DNA of 64,000 nucleotides, taken from contig NZ_DIHC01000011.1 of assembly GCF_002419965.1 (NCBI RefSeq), forward strand, positions 244,252 to 308,251. The letters run 5' to 3'. Of this stretch, positions 24,479-33,237 are shown piece by piece; position 1 is the stretch's first letter, and the number at the start of each line of letters is the position of its first letter. Source of the DNA: Pseudomonas sp. UBA5706 (GTDB lineage: Bacteria; Pseudomonadota; Gammaproteobacteria; Pseudomonadales; Pseudomonadaceae). The position numbers were made by a program, and so were the translations under genes. The notes beneath the pieces were generated by a model that saw only the letters and a program-made list of their open reading frames with translations, did not search any database and was not told the origin of the DNA.

Positions 24479-25477
24479 TCACGGGCATCCACATGAATTT
24501 CGTATGCGCAATGTAGCCGCCAGTCGCTCGGATTGCCGTGTTCCGTCGGGGCTGGCGATACGCTGCAGCAACAATTGCACTGCGCGCGCACCCAGCGCCT
24601 GCACCGGTTGGGCGACCACACTGAGCCGCGGCAGGAAAAAATCCGCCCAGTCGAAATCGTCGAAACCCACCAGGGCCATCTGCTCCGGCACGGCAACGCT
24701 GGCCTCTCGCAACGCTTGCATGGCGCCGATGGTCATCAGGTTGTTGGCCGCCAGGATCGCGCCGGGTGGGTTCGGCAACGCCAACAGCGTGGAAGCGGCC
24801 AGCCGCGCCAACTCGCTGTTGGACTCACCGTGGACCAACAGCGCCGGGTCGAACACCAGCGCTGCCTGTGATAACGCCTGCCGGTAGCCCTCGATGCGTT
24901 CTTCGGTGGTGCTCAAACCCCGACGCCCGGCGATCATGCCGATCCGCCGATGGCCGTGGCCGATCAGGTGGGCGACCAATTGCCGGGTCGATTCGCGGTT
25001 TTCCACCCCCACCTGATCGAAGCCGTCCGCTGCCAGCCGGTCCACCAGCACCGTGGGGATGGCGTTGGCCTGCAGGTAGGCCAGCGCCGTCCGTTCGGGG
25101 TCGCTGGAAGGGGCCAGCAAAATACCATCGACCCGCCGGTGGTGCAGGGCCCGGACCACTCGCAGTTCCTGTTCGGGATCATCGTGGGTATCAACGAACA
25201 ACATCATGATGCCGTGGCGCGCACACTCGGTTTCAATGGCGTGAACGGTCTCGCTGAAGTAGTGGTTGGATAACGCCGAAATCGCCACGCCGATGGTGTT
25301 GGTGCGCGAACGGGCGAGCGAGCGCGCCAGGGTGTTGGGGATATAACCCAGCTCCCTGACCGCCTGCTGCACGGCTTCAAGGGTCTGCGGACTGACATTA
25401 CGCGTGCCGTTGAGCACATGGGACACCGTTGACGTCGATACATGCGCCCGTCGCGCCACGTCCTCCATCTTGACCAC
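24479..25477 (-). CDS. LacI family transcriptional regulator
   Basis: 332 residues, starting with GTG 25477 after GGAGG at ten-base spacing. The LacI helix-turn-helix and hinge are textbook: MEDVARRAHVSTSTVSHVLNGTRNVSPQTLEAVQQAVRELGY followed by LARSLARSRTNTIGV. A periplasmic-binding-protein-like sugar domain follows. It lies inside the operon, between the binding-protein and kinase genes, so it probably controls the operon from the palindromes upstream of the ATPase gene (29335-29359), responding to the imported sugar or its phosphate (inference). Confidence 0.93.
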   Translation of the reverse strand: MVKMEDVARRAHVSTSTVSHVLNGTRNVSPQTLEAVQQAVRELGYIPNTLARSLARSRTNTIGVAISALSNHYFSETVHAIETECARHGIMMLFVDTHDDPEQELRVVRALHHRRVDGILLAPSSDPERTALAYLQANAIPTVLVDRLAADGFDQVGVENRESTRQLVAHLIGHGHRRIGMIAGRRGLSTTEERIEGYRQALSQAALVFDPALLVHGESNSELARLAASTLLALPNPPGAILAANNLMTIGAMQALREASVAVPEQMALVGFDDFDWADFFLPRLSVVAQPVQALGARAVQLLLQRIASPDGTRQSERLAATLRIRNSCGCP

Positions 25478-25503
25478 CGCGTTTACGCCTCCTTCCCTGC
25501 GTT

Positions 25504-26445
25504 TCAGTGTTTGCTCGACCAGCCGGTATAGGAGCCGATATTGTCGCGGGTGATCAGTTTGGGCGTGAGCTGAGTCACCGCCTCGGCCGGTTTCTTGTCA
25601 TTGAGCAGGTCATTGCCGATCACCACCGCTTGCTGGGCCATGGCCCACGGATCCTGACTGGCCGAAGCCTGAATCGAGGATTCGGATTTCAAGGCATGCT
25701 CGATGTCCGGCGCGCCGTCGACCGAGGTCATCACGATGCCGCTGCGCTTGAGCTGTCTGGCCGCCAGGTCGCTGCCGATGGCCTGCGGGTCGTTGATTGC
25801 GAACAGGCCGTCGATTTTCGGGAAGCGTGTCAGGTAGCCCTGCATCGCATTCAGGCCGCCGTCGCGCGAACCCTTGGCGTCCTGATCGTCGGACAACACC
25901 TTGATCTGCGGCGCCGCAGCGAAGGCCGTTTTGCAGCCCGTCACCCGATCGGTTACCGCCGTCACCTGCGGGCCGTTTTCGATGATTACGTTGCCCGTGC
26001 CGGAAAGCTTGTCGACGATGAACTGACACGCCAGCCTGCCGGCTTCGACGTTATCGGTCTGCACGGTTGCATCCACGCCAGCGGCGCTGACATCGACCGC
26101 GACTACCTTGATGCCTGCGGCCTGGGCTTTCCTGATCGCCGAGGCGATGGCTTTCGGGTCCACGGCGTTGATCAGGATCAGGTCCACGCCGGCGGCGATG
26201 AAGTTGTCGATCTGCGAAAACTGTTTGCTCAGGTCGTAATCGGCGGACACCGAGGTGACCTTGGCATTGGGGTTGATTTCCAGTGCCTTAGCCTTGGCGC
26301 CGTCGGCCAGGGTCACGAAATACGGGTTGCCAAGCGAACCGAGGCTGATGCCCACCGCTTTCAGTTCACGGGCCGCCACGCCTTGGGACAACAGCGCCGC
26401 CAGGCACAGGGATACCGCAACAGGAAATGTGCGTTTAACGTTCAT
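25504..26445 (-). CDS. Ribose-type sugar ABC transporter substrate-binding protein
   Basis: 313 residues from ATG 26445. The signal peptide is about 25 residues (MNVKRTFPVAVSLCLAALLSQGVAA before RELKAVG). Periplasmic-binding-protein type 1 motifs are present: GISLGSLGNPYFVTLADGAK, DNFIAAGVDLILINAVDPKAI, AGIKVVAVDVSA and a C-terminal SVDGAPDIEHAL. This is the RbsB/XylF-like family. It delivers a pentose, hexose or polyol to the permease encoded 54 bases upstream. Confidence 0.93.
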   Translation of the reverse strand: MNVKRTFPVAVSLCLAALLSQGVAARELKAVGISLGSLGNPYFVTLADGAKAKALEINPNAKVTSVSADYDLSKQFSQIDNFIAAGVDLILINAVDPKAIASAIRKAQAAGIKVVAVDVSAAGVDATVQTDNVEAGRLACQFIVDKLSGTGNVIIENGPQVTAVTDRVTGCKTAFAAAPQIKVLSDDQDAKGSRDGGLNAMQGYLTRFPKIDGLFAINDPQAIGSDLAARQLKRSGIVMTSVDGAPDIEHALKSESSIQASASQDPWAMAQQAVVIGNDLLNDKKPAEAVTQLTPKLITRDNIGSYTGWSSKH

Positions 26446-26499
26446 GCTTTCTCTCTTGTGATTATTGTTTGAGCGATTATTTGAAACACGAGACCCCAC

Positions 26500-27492
26500 T
26501 CAAGTGCGTGCACCTGACTGACGATACCGATCCAGCGCCACCGCGCCGATGATCACGATGCCCTTGATGATGTACTGCCAGATGTCCGAGACGCCGAGCA
26601 GCACCAGGCCATTGGTCAACACCGCAATGATCAGGGCGCCGATCAGGGTGCCGCCGATGGTGCCGACACCCCCGGTGAAACTCGTGCCGCCCAGAATTAC
26701 CGCCGCGATGGCGTCCAGTTCGTATGACTGCCCCAACTGCAAGCCGTTGGCCGCAAACAGCCGTGACGCACTCATCACCGCGCCCAATCCCGCCAGCGCA
26801 CCGGAAACGGCATAGACGAACAGCAGCACTTTCCACACCTTGATCCCGGACAGGCGCGCGGCTTCCGGGTTACCGCCCACCGAATAGATCTGTACCCCCA
26901 TGACGGTGCGGCGCAGGATGAACCAGGACACTGCAATGACGGCCACGGCGATGATCACCAGCCACGGCACGCCGAGCACCGAATCGTTACCGATGAAGGC
27001 AAAGGGCAGGTCGGGGTTGAACACGGTTTTGTCGTCGGCCAGTAAACGCGCCAACCCGCGCATCGCCGTCAGCGCGCCGAGGGTGACGATGAACGGTGGC
27101 AGGCGCATGAAGGCGATCAAACCGCCATTGACCAGGCCCAGCAACAACCCGAAACCGACCCCGGCGGCGATGCCGAGCATGCCCCATTGCGGTGACATCG
27201 AGGCCTGCAAGGCCACCACGGCGGAGGCGGCGAGAATCGCCCCCACAGACAGGTCGATGCCCGCAGTCAGAATCACGAAGGTCATGCCGGCGGCGAGCAC
27301 CACATTGACCGAGGCTTGCTGGGTGATGATCGACAGGTTCTGCCAGCTCATGAAGCTGTCGGTCATCAGCGCAAAACCCACCAGCAACAGAATCAGAACG
27401 GGCAGCATGCCGATGGTGCGCATCAGTTCACGTACACGCTCGCGCTTGCTGACGACGGCCACGGTGGGCGAGTTTTCCAGGGGCAGACTCAT
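26500..27492 (-). CDS. Ribose-type sugar ABC transporter permease (RbsC-like)
   Basis: 330 residues with eight to ten membrane segments. The RbsC-family motif GMTFVILTAGIDLSVGAILA lies near residue 70 and the LGGTSFTGGVGTIGGTLIGALI block near 265. It forms a homodimeric inner-membrane channel working with the ATPase (27606-29168) and the binding protein (25504-26445). The gap to the ATPase gene is 113 bases, somewhat long for an operon, but strand and order fit a single transcript. Confidence 0.93.
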   Translation of the reverse strand: MSLPLENSPTVAVVSKRERVRELMRTIGMLPVLILLLVGFALMTDSFMSWQNLSIITQQASVNVVLAAGMTFVILTAGIDLSVGAILAASAVVALQASMSPQWGMLGIAAGVGFGLLLGLVNGGLIAFMRLPPFIVTLGALTAMRGLARLLADDKTVFNPDLPFAFIGNDSVLGVPWLVIIAVAVIAVSWFILRRTVMGVQIYSVGGNPEAARLSGIKVWKVLLFVYAVSGALAGLGAVMSASRLFAANGLQLGQSYELDAIAAVILGGTSFTGGVGTIGGTLIGALIIAVLTNGLVLLGVSDIWQYIIKGIVIIGAVALDRYRQSGART

Positions 27493-27605
27493 GACCTGAG
27501 GTCCTTGTTTTTGTTATTGAAAAAAAGTGCTCGGATGATTCCTGTAGCAGTCCGGCCCGCCGACAATGGCGACGCTGAACAGGCCACCGCCAGCAAGCCG
27601 AACCG

Positions 27606-29168
27606 CTACGAAGCCCCGAACGCCAGAGACTGCGCCTGCGCGCCCCCCGTCGCCAGATCGATGATCCGCTCCTGGGAAATCGCCTGCCCCGACGCCCCGC
27701 CGACCTCGGCCACCAATTGCCCTTCGCGCATGATCAGCACGCGATCGCAGGTGCCGATGATTTCCGGCAACTCGCTGGAAATCACCACGATGCCGACGCC
27801 GGCCTTGGCCAACTCGTTGATGATCCGGTAAATCTCGGACTTCGAGCCGATGTCCACACCACGAGTGGGCTCGTCGAGGATCAGCACATGAGGCTTGACC
27901 TCCAGCAAACGCGCCAAAAGGACTTTCTGCTGGTTACCACCGGACAGCGCGCCGACGTTGACCTTGCCCGAGGCGACGCGAATCGACAGCGAACGAATCG
28001 CCTGCACGGCCCGCTGCGCGCCACGAACACGGTCCAGCACACCACCGGCACGGGCGTCCGGCACACAGGCACAAACGTTGATGTTGTCGCGCACACTCAT
28101 GTCGAGAAACAGGCCCTGAGCCTTGCGATCTTCAGTCAGGTAAACCACCCCCGCAGCGATGGCGTCGGTCGGGCTGCGCAGTTCGGAAACGGTTTTGCCA
28201 GCCACCTCCAGGGTTCCGGAGGTGCGCGGGTCGGCCGCGAAAATCAGCCGCGCCAGTTCGGTCCGCCCTGCCCCGACCAACCCGGCGATGCCCAACACTT
28301 CGCCGGCATGCAGCTCGAAGCTGCAAGGTCTGACTCGTTTGCCATCGGCCATGTTCTGCACGCGCATCACCACCGCGCCGGGGTCGTAAGGCGCGTGCTC
28401 CTTCTTGTAGAACCCGGACAGGTCGCGGCCAACCATCATCTTCACCAACGCATCCGCCGACAGTCCGTCGCGTTGCAACATGCCGACGTATTCGCCGTCG
28501 CGCAGCACCGATACCCGGTCGGACAACTCATAGATTTCCGCCATGCGGTGACTGATGTAAATGATCGCCAAACCCTGGTCTCGCAACTGCTTGATCAATG
28601 CGAACAGCCGGTCGGTCTCTCTTGATGACAGCGGTGTGGTCGGCTCGTCCATCACCAGGATCTTCGCCCTGGCGTGCAACGCGCGGGCAATTTCCACCAG
28701 TTGGCGCTCAGCGATCGACAGCACGCTGACCTTGGTCGATGGTCTGAAATCCGCCCCCAGACGCACGAGCACCTCGACACAACCGGCTTCCATCGCCTTG
28801 CGATCGATGCTCCAGCCGCGCCGCAGCTCGCGGCCCAAATAAATGTTCTCGGCAACGCTGAGATTCGGGCACAGGCTTAACTCCTGATAAATCACCGCGA
28901 TGCCCTCGGCTTTCGCCGTCAGCGGATCGAACGCCACCAGCCTTTTCCCACCGATGAGAATCTCGCCCCCGGCATCGGCCTGATACGCACCCGACAGAAT
29001 TTTCATCAGCGTCGATTTGCCGGCGCCGTTCTCACCCATCAGCGCATGGACTTCACCGGCATACACTTTCAGGGCAACATTTTTCAGCACGCGCAGGCCA
29101 TTGAAGGTCTTGGAAATAGCGTTCATTTCCAGCACGGGCAAGGGGTGTTCGGCAAGGGCGGCACTCAT
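27606..29168 (-). CDS. Ribose-type sugar ABC transporter ATP-binding protein (RbsA/XylG/MglA-like)
   Basis: 520 residues with two ABC domains in tandem, as usual for sugar importers of this class. The first has Walker A GENGAGKST (about residue 45), an LSIAERQLVEIARAL signature and Walker B ILVMDEPTTPLS. The second has a degenerate Walker A near GLVGAGRTE, signature LSGGNQQKVLLAR and Walker B ILDEPTRGVD. It is the promoter-proximal gene of the operon. Two palindromes suited to a LacI regulator lie 167 to 191 bases upstream. Confidence 0.94.
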   Translation of the reverse strand: MSAALAEHPLPVLEMNAISKTFNGLRVLKNVALKVYAGEVHALMGENGAGKSTLMKILSGAYQADAGGEILIGGKRLVAFDPLTAKAEGIAVIYQELSLCPNLSVAENIYLGRELRRGWSIDRKAMEAGCVEVLVRLGADFRPSTKVSVLSIAERQLVEIARALHARAKILVMDEPTTPLSSRETDRLFALIKQLRDQGLAIIYISHRMAEIYELSDRVSVLRDGEYVGMLQRDGLSADALVKMMVGRDLSGFYKKEHAPYDPGAVVMRVQNMADGKRVRPCSFELHAGEVLGIAGLVGAGRTELARLIFAADPRTSGTLEVAGKTVSELRSPTDAIAAGVVYLTEDRKAQGLFLDMSVRDNINVCACVPDARAGGVLDRVRGAQRAVQAIRSLSIRVASGKVNVGALSGGNQQKVLLARLLEVKPHVLILDEPTRGVDIGSKSEIYRIINELAKAGVGIVVISSELPEIIGTCDRVLIMREGQLVAEVGGASGQAISQERIIDLATGGAQAQSLAFGAS

Positions 29169-29334
29169 CGAAGAGTGTCCGAAGCGGCAAGGCGTGGCGC
29201 GCCGGGCACAGGAAAAACAGGGGACGGTACAGCGGATGAGCTGTGCATGGGTATCTCCGAGTTCTTGTTCTTATGTTGGGGTCGCCTCGTTGCGGGCGAC
29301 GCTCGGGAAATGCTGTGAAACACTCTAGACCAGC

Positions 29335-29346
29335 TGAATCGATTCA
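29335..29346. promoter_or_regulatory. LacI-type operator palindrome 1
   Basis: TGAATCGATTCA is a perfect 12-bp palindrome with the central CG step typical of LacI/GalR-family operators. It is 167 bases upstream of the ABC ATPase start, and the LacI gene is in the same operon. Confidence 0.6.
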
Positions 29347-29347
29347 C

Positions 29348-29359
29348 GCAAGCGCTTGC
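29348..29359. promoter_or_regulatory. LacI-type operator palindrome 2
   Basis: GCAAGCGCTTGC is a perfect 12-bp palindrome one base after the first one, again with a central CG. Its core, AAGCGCTT, also resembles LacI-family half-sites. The two may be alternative sites for one regulator or sites for two different regulators. Confidence 0.5.
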
Positions 29360-29549
29360 TTTTTGCGCCGACGCAAACCCGACAAAACGTCGATCCGCAG
29401 ACTCTTTCCAGTGCCGGGCCGTAATCTCAGACCGTATTGATCAACGAGGGTCGGCAGTTCCAGCGCCATGGCGCCTGATCGCCGCTGGCCGTCCGCACAG
29501 ACAAGGCTTAATCCTGGACGCAGAGTGAGCAGGTAAATTCACAAGGGCC

Positions 29550-30350
29550 TCATTGCGCCAATTGAGGAAATTCACTGAGGAACTTGTCTCTTACTCGCAC
29601 CCCCGCAGCCACGCTATGAGGCTCATCGTCTTGCTCAAGCTGAACAAAGGCCAAGACGCGATCTCCTTTTTTTGCCCATCCTACAAACCAACCGTACCCG
29701 TGCGCCTCATCACTTACACCGTCAGCATTTCGGGGAAAGGCAGTGCCCGTTTTCCCGTGAATTTCCCATCCCTCCGGGCGGGCATCGACCAGGAATATAT
29801 GGGATGTCATTGCGAGCGCTTTGGCACTGACTGGCAGGTCACCTCTGGCCAATTTCTCCTGGAAGCGAAGTTGCTCCAGCGGGGAGATTTTCAACGAGGA
29901 GCTGATCCACGCGCGATCAAGCCCGTTGGATTTGCCTGGATCACCTGATAGATCCGCATTACCAAACTCGAATGAACGCGCGTACTTTTCTACCCGCAGG
30001 GCTCCCAGCGCATGCGTGATTCGTCCCGAATACCAGACAACCGAATATTTTATCCATCTCGCAGGATCGGTTGGCTGTCGCCAGTTCGCACCGCCCCAGT
30101 CTGGCTCGCCGGCTTTATATTCCAGGACGGGCGTGTGCTTATCCTGGAGAAAACCGGAATCGAACCCCATCAAGCTGATCGCCAGCTTAAACGTAGAAGC
30201 AAGTGTTACCCGCTGTGAGCAGGTGCCAACCTGCTGAAGAATAACGCCTGTTTTCACGTTGCTGACCAGCGTGCAAACTGGAGCAGCCTGCGCACGGGGT
30301 AGCAACGACCCCAGCAAACCGATGACGACGAGCGATTTATATATCCACAT
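29550..30350 (-). CDS. Class D (OXA-type) beta-lactamase
   Basis: 266 residues with a signal peptide of about 22 residues (ending RAQA before APVC). All class D elements are visible: active-site Ser52 in STFK (52-55), SVV (103-105) as the S-x-V motif, FGN (129-131) in place of the usual YGN, Trp148 in the WISSSLKISPLEQ region, and KTG (200-202) with the later GWFVGW. The order WRQPT-KYSVVWYS-GDPGK-NGLDRAWI is close, from memory, to OXA-12/AmpS of Aeromonas rather than OXA-50 of P. aeruginosa. It acts in the periplasm on beta-lactams. It stands alone, and base use is a little less GC-rich than its neighbours. Spectrum cannot be read. Confidence 0.92.
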   Translation of the reverse strand: MWIYKSLVVIGLLGSLLPRAQAAPVCTLVSNVKTGVILQQVGTCSQRVTLASTFKLAISLMGFDSGFLQDKHTPVLEYKAGEPDWGGANWRQPTDPARWIKYSVVWYSGRITHALGALRVEKYARSFEFGNADLSGDPGKSNGLDRAWISSSLKISPLEQLRFQEKLARGDLPVSAKALAMTSHIFLVDARPEGWEIHGKTGTAFPRNADGVSDEAHGYGWFVGWAKKGDRVLAFVQLEQDDEPHSVAAGVRVRDKFLSEFPQLAQ

Positions 30351-30695
30351 TCATTCGGGTCCTTTCAGATTGGGTCGTCAATGGTCCCGCAGTATCCACG
30401 GGCTCATCACACCAAACACGCCTTGCGTCGTTAAGCGGGCGTCCAATCAGGCCGCCGCAGTTCCATGATCTGATTCGCCAACCGCGTCAGCATGTCCATC
30501 GCATAGACATACGGATCGTGCCTATTCCTGCGTGTGGAGTGGACGTCAATGTTAATCACTGCCGCTCTGCTAACGCATACGTCGCAAGCCTGTCCGCCCT
30601 GATGCCCGCCGACGGCCTTGCCAGACACTGCCGGTGCCAGGAAGCGTAGGGGTGTGAGGTGCCGGTCGGACGCCCTGTTCCATTACCAAGCTGGC
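30351..30695. other. Intergenic stretch without recognisable gene
   Basis: 345 bases between the beta-lactamase start and the polB end. It should contain the beta-lactamase promoter near 30351-30420. I see no convincing ORF, hairpin terminator or AmpR-type regulator gene. Confidence 0.4.
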
Positions 30696-33059
30696 TCAAA
30701 ACAGCCCCATCTGCCCGCCAATCAACGTGCCGAAATCGTCCTGCACAAACGGCAGGATCGCGTCGGCGATCGGTTGCAGTTGCCGGCTGATGTAATGGTC
30801 ATAGTCGATGGGGGCGCTGCGCACTTCCAGAGGTTCGGGGCCGACCACGCTGATCACGTAGCTGATCCAGCCGCGATTCTGGTACTGCAGCGGGCGGCCG
30901 TGCTGGCGGTTGTAGTCGTCGGCGATGCGTGCGGCGCGCACATGGGGCGGAACGTTGCGCTCGTAGTCGTCCAACGGCCGGCGCAGGCGTTTGCGGTAGA
31001 TGAGCTGGTCGTCCATTTCCCCGGCCAGGGTGCGACGCACATAGTCGCGCACGTAATCCTGGTAGGGCCGGTTATTGAAGATGCGCAGGTACAATTCCTT
31101 TTGGAAATCCTGCGCCAGTGGCGACCAGTCGGTGCGTACCACTTCCAGGCCCTTGTAGACCATTTCATCTTCGCCATTGGCGCGGGTGACCAACCCGGCG
31201 TAGCGCTTTTTGCTGCCCTCCTCGGCGCCGCGGATGGTCGGCATCAGGAAGCGTTTGAAGTGGGTTTCAAATTGCAATTCCAGTGCACTCTCCAAGCCAT
31301 AGTCGTCACGTATGTGCTCACGCCACCAGTCGTTGACGCCTTTGACCAACGCCTTGCCGAGCTGCGCGGCCTCTTGCTGGCCATGGGGCCGTTTGAGCCA
31401 AACGAACGTGGAATCGGTATCGCCGTAAATCACCTCGTAACCTTGGGCTTCGATGAGTTGGCGGGTCTGGCGCATGATCTGATGCCCGCGCAGGGTGATG
31501 GACGACGCCAGCCGCGTATCGAAGAAGCGGCAGCCGCTGGAGCCCAGCACGCCGTAGAAGGCGTTCATGATGATCTTCAACGCCTGGGACAGCGGTGCAT
31601 TGCCGTCGCGCTTGGCTACCTCGCGCCCTTGCGCCACCCGCGCGACGATGGCCGGCAGGCAGTGACGGGTACGGGAGAAACGTGCGCCACGAAAGCCTTC
31701 CACCGACTCGCTGTCATCCGGGTGCCTGAGCCCTTCGATCAGCCCCACCGGATCGATGAGAAAGCTGCGGATGATCGACGGGTACAGGCTTTTGTAGTCC
31801 AGCACCAGCACCGATTCGTATAGCCCCGGACGCGAATCCATGACGAAACCGCCAGGGCTGGCCTCAGGCATGCGCTCGCCCAGGTTAGGCGCGACGAACC
31901 CCTTGCGATGCATCAGCGGCATGTACAGATGCTCGAACGCTGCCACCGAGCCACCGCTTCTATCCGCTGGCAGACCGGTGACGGTGGCGCGTTCGAGGAG
32001 GAAGGTCAGCAGTTCGGTCCTGGCGAAGATCCGCGTGACCAGCTCGCAGTCCTTTAGGTTGTAGCGCGCCAGCGCGGGCTTGTCCTCGGCGAACATGCGG
32101 TTGATTTCGTCCATGCGCTGGTAAGGATTGTCGATGGCCTTGCCTTCGCCCAGCAAAGTCTGCGAGACGTTTTCCAGGCTGAACGAGGGGAAACTCCAGG
32201 TGGCCGAACGCAGGGCCTCGATGCCGTCGATGATCAAGCGCCCGGCGACCGATGCGAAGAAATGGCTATTGCGGGCCCCGTGCTCGCGCCAGCCCATCGC
32301 CTCGCCATCGCGCCCTAACTGCAACGGGATGTTCAGCCGCCGGGAATGCTCGTGCAGGACGCGCAGGTCGAACTGCACCACATTCCAGCCGATGATCGCA
32401 TCGGGGTCGTGCAGCGCCATCCATTCGTTGAGCCTTTGCAGCAACTGTCCGCGGCTGTCGCAGTAGTCGAACTTGAAGTCGACCTGTGAGGCGTCACCAT
32501 TGGCCGGCCCGAGCATGTACACCTGGCGTTCGCCACAGCCTTGCAGGGCGATGGAATACAGCTCGCCACGTTCGGTGGTTTCGATGTCCAGGGAGACCAG
32601 TTTAAGCTGCGGACGATAGCCCGGAGCAGGCTTCATTTGCGCGTCCAGCCACACGCCGCTGGCATCCGGCGTGCCGCTGAAATACACCGGCGCGGTGATG
32701 AAACGTTCCATCAGGTAGCGCTCAGGCGGACGCACGTCGGCTTCATAGACATCGACACTGGCCTGACGCAGGTCCTTTTCCAGGTTCATCAACTGGCGGT
32801 GCTGATGAGTGTAAAGGCCCAGCACGGGTCGGTGACGGAAGTCACACAGCTGCAGCGTCTTGAGTTCCACGCCCTTCTCTTGACGCAGCACCGCTTCGGC
32901 GCGCTCGCGGTGCTGCGCCGGAATGAACGCCGTGGATATCTGCAATGGCAGGCGCACGTGCCGCGGGCCGTCGTCGGTCGCCAACCAGAAGTCGACCTCG
33001 GTGCCCGCTTGCGTGTCTCGCCAATGTCGGGTCAGGACAAAACCCTGCTGTAAATCCAC
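30696..33059 (-). CDS. polB: DNA polymerase II (family B)
   Basis: 787 residues from a GTG at 33059, which has GAGG eight bases upstream and makes the N terminus (VDLQQGFVLTRHWRD) line up with E. coli Pol II (783 residues). The frame stays open to 33137. The 3'-5' exonuclease motif SLDIETT, polymerase motif A VLDYKSLYPSI, motif B around KIIMNAFYGVLGSSG and motif C YGDTDS are intact. Pol II works in replication restart and SOS translesion synthesis. I found no clear LexA box in the short upstream gap. It is divergent from the M20 peptidase gene. Confidence 0.96.
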   Translation of the reverse strand: MDLQQGFVLTRHWRDTQAGTEVDFWLATDDGPRHVRLPLQISTAFIPAQHRERAEAVLRQEKGVELKTLQLCDFRHRPVLGLYTHQHRQLMNLEKDLRQASVDVYEADVRPPERYLMERFITAPVYFSGTPDASGVWLDAQMKPAPGYRPQLKLVSLDIETTERGELYSIALQGCGERQVYMLGPANGDASQVDFKFDYCDSRGQLLQRLNEWMALHDPDAIIGWNVVQFDLRVLHEHSRRLNIPLQLGRDGEAMGWREHGARNSHFFASVAGRLIIDGIEALRSATWSFPSFSLENVSQTLLGEGKAIDNPYQRMDEINRMFAEDKPALARYNLKDCELVTRIFARTELLTFLLERATVTGLPADRSGGSVAAFEHLYMPLMHRKGFVAPNLGERMPEASPGGFVMDSRPGLYESVLVLDYKSLYPSIIRSFLIDPVGLIEGLRHPDDSESVEGFRGARFSRTRHCLPAIVARVAQGREVAKRDGNAPLSQALKIIMNAFYGVLGSSGCRFFDTRLASSITLRGHQIMRQTRQLIEAQGYEVIYGDTDSTFVWLKRPHGQQEAAQLGKALVKGVNDWWREHIRDDYGLESALELQFETHFKRFLMPTIRGAEEGSKKRYAGLVTRANGEDEMVYKGLEVVRTDWSPLAQDFQKELYLRIFNNRPYQDYVRDYVRRTLAGEMDDQLIYRKRLRRPLDDYERNVPPHVRAARIADDYNRQHGRPLQYQNRGWISYVISVVGPEPLEVRSAPIDYDHYISRQLQPIADAILPFVQDDFGTLIGGQMGLF

Positions 33060-33237
33060 CGCTGCAACCTCGAAAACTCGTTTTTCAAGGCACGATTCTA
33101 CGGCGATCGGCGTGGGAAAGCCCGCTGTCTGCTGCACCTGACCACACCGAAGGAAAGACTGAAGACAGCGCTTGGGGGAACCATGCCAACTCGTCGACTA
33201 TCAGAACATCACTCGCACACCTTCTGAGGGATCCAGC

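Larger units (their letters stand above)
29169..29549. promoter_or_regulatory. Promoter region of the sugar operon and gap to the beta-lactamase end
   Basis: 381 bases. The part next to the ATPase gene carries the two LacI-type palindromes at 29335-29359. The rest, up to the beta-lactamase stop, shows no gene or terminator I can support. Confidence 0.45.

Noticed and set aside
30618..31823. Plus-strand open frame of about 400 codons opposite polB
   Set aside because: Antisense to intact polB motifs; no family pattern and no start site.
33060..33237. LexA (SOS) box between polB and the M20 gene
   Set aside because: I searched for a CTGT-N8-ACAG pattern in the gap and upstream coding end and saw none that was convincing.
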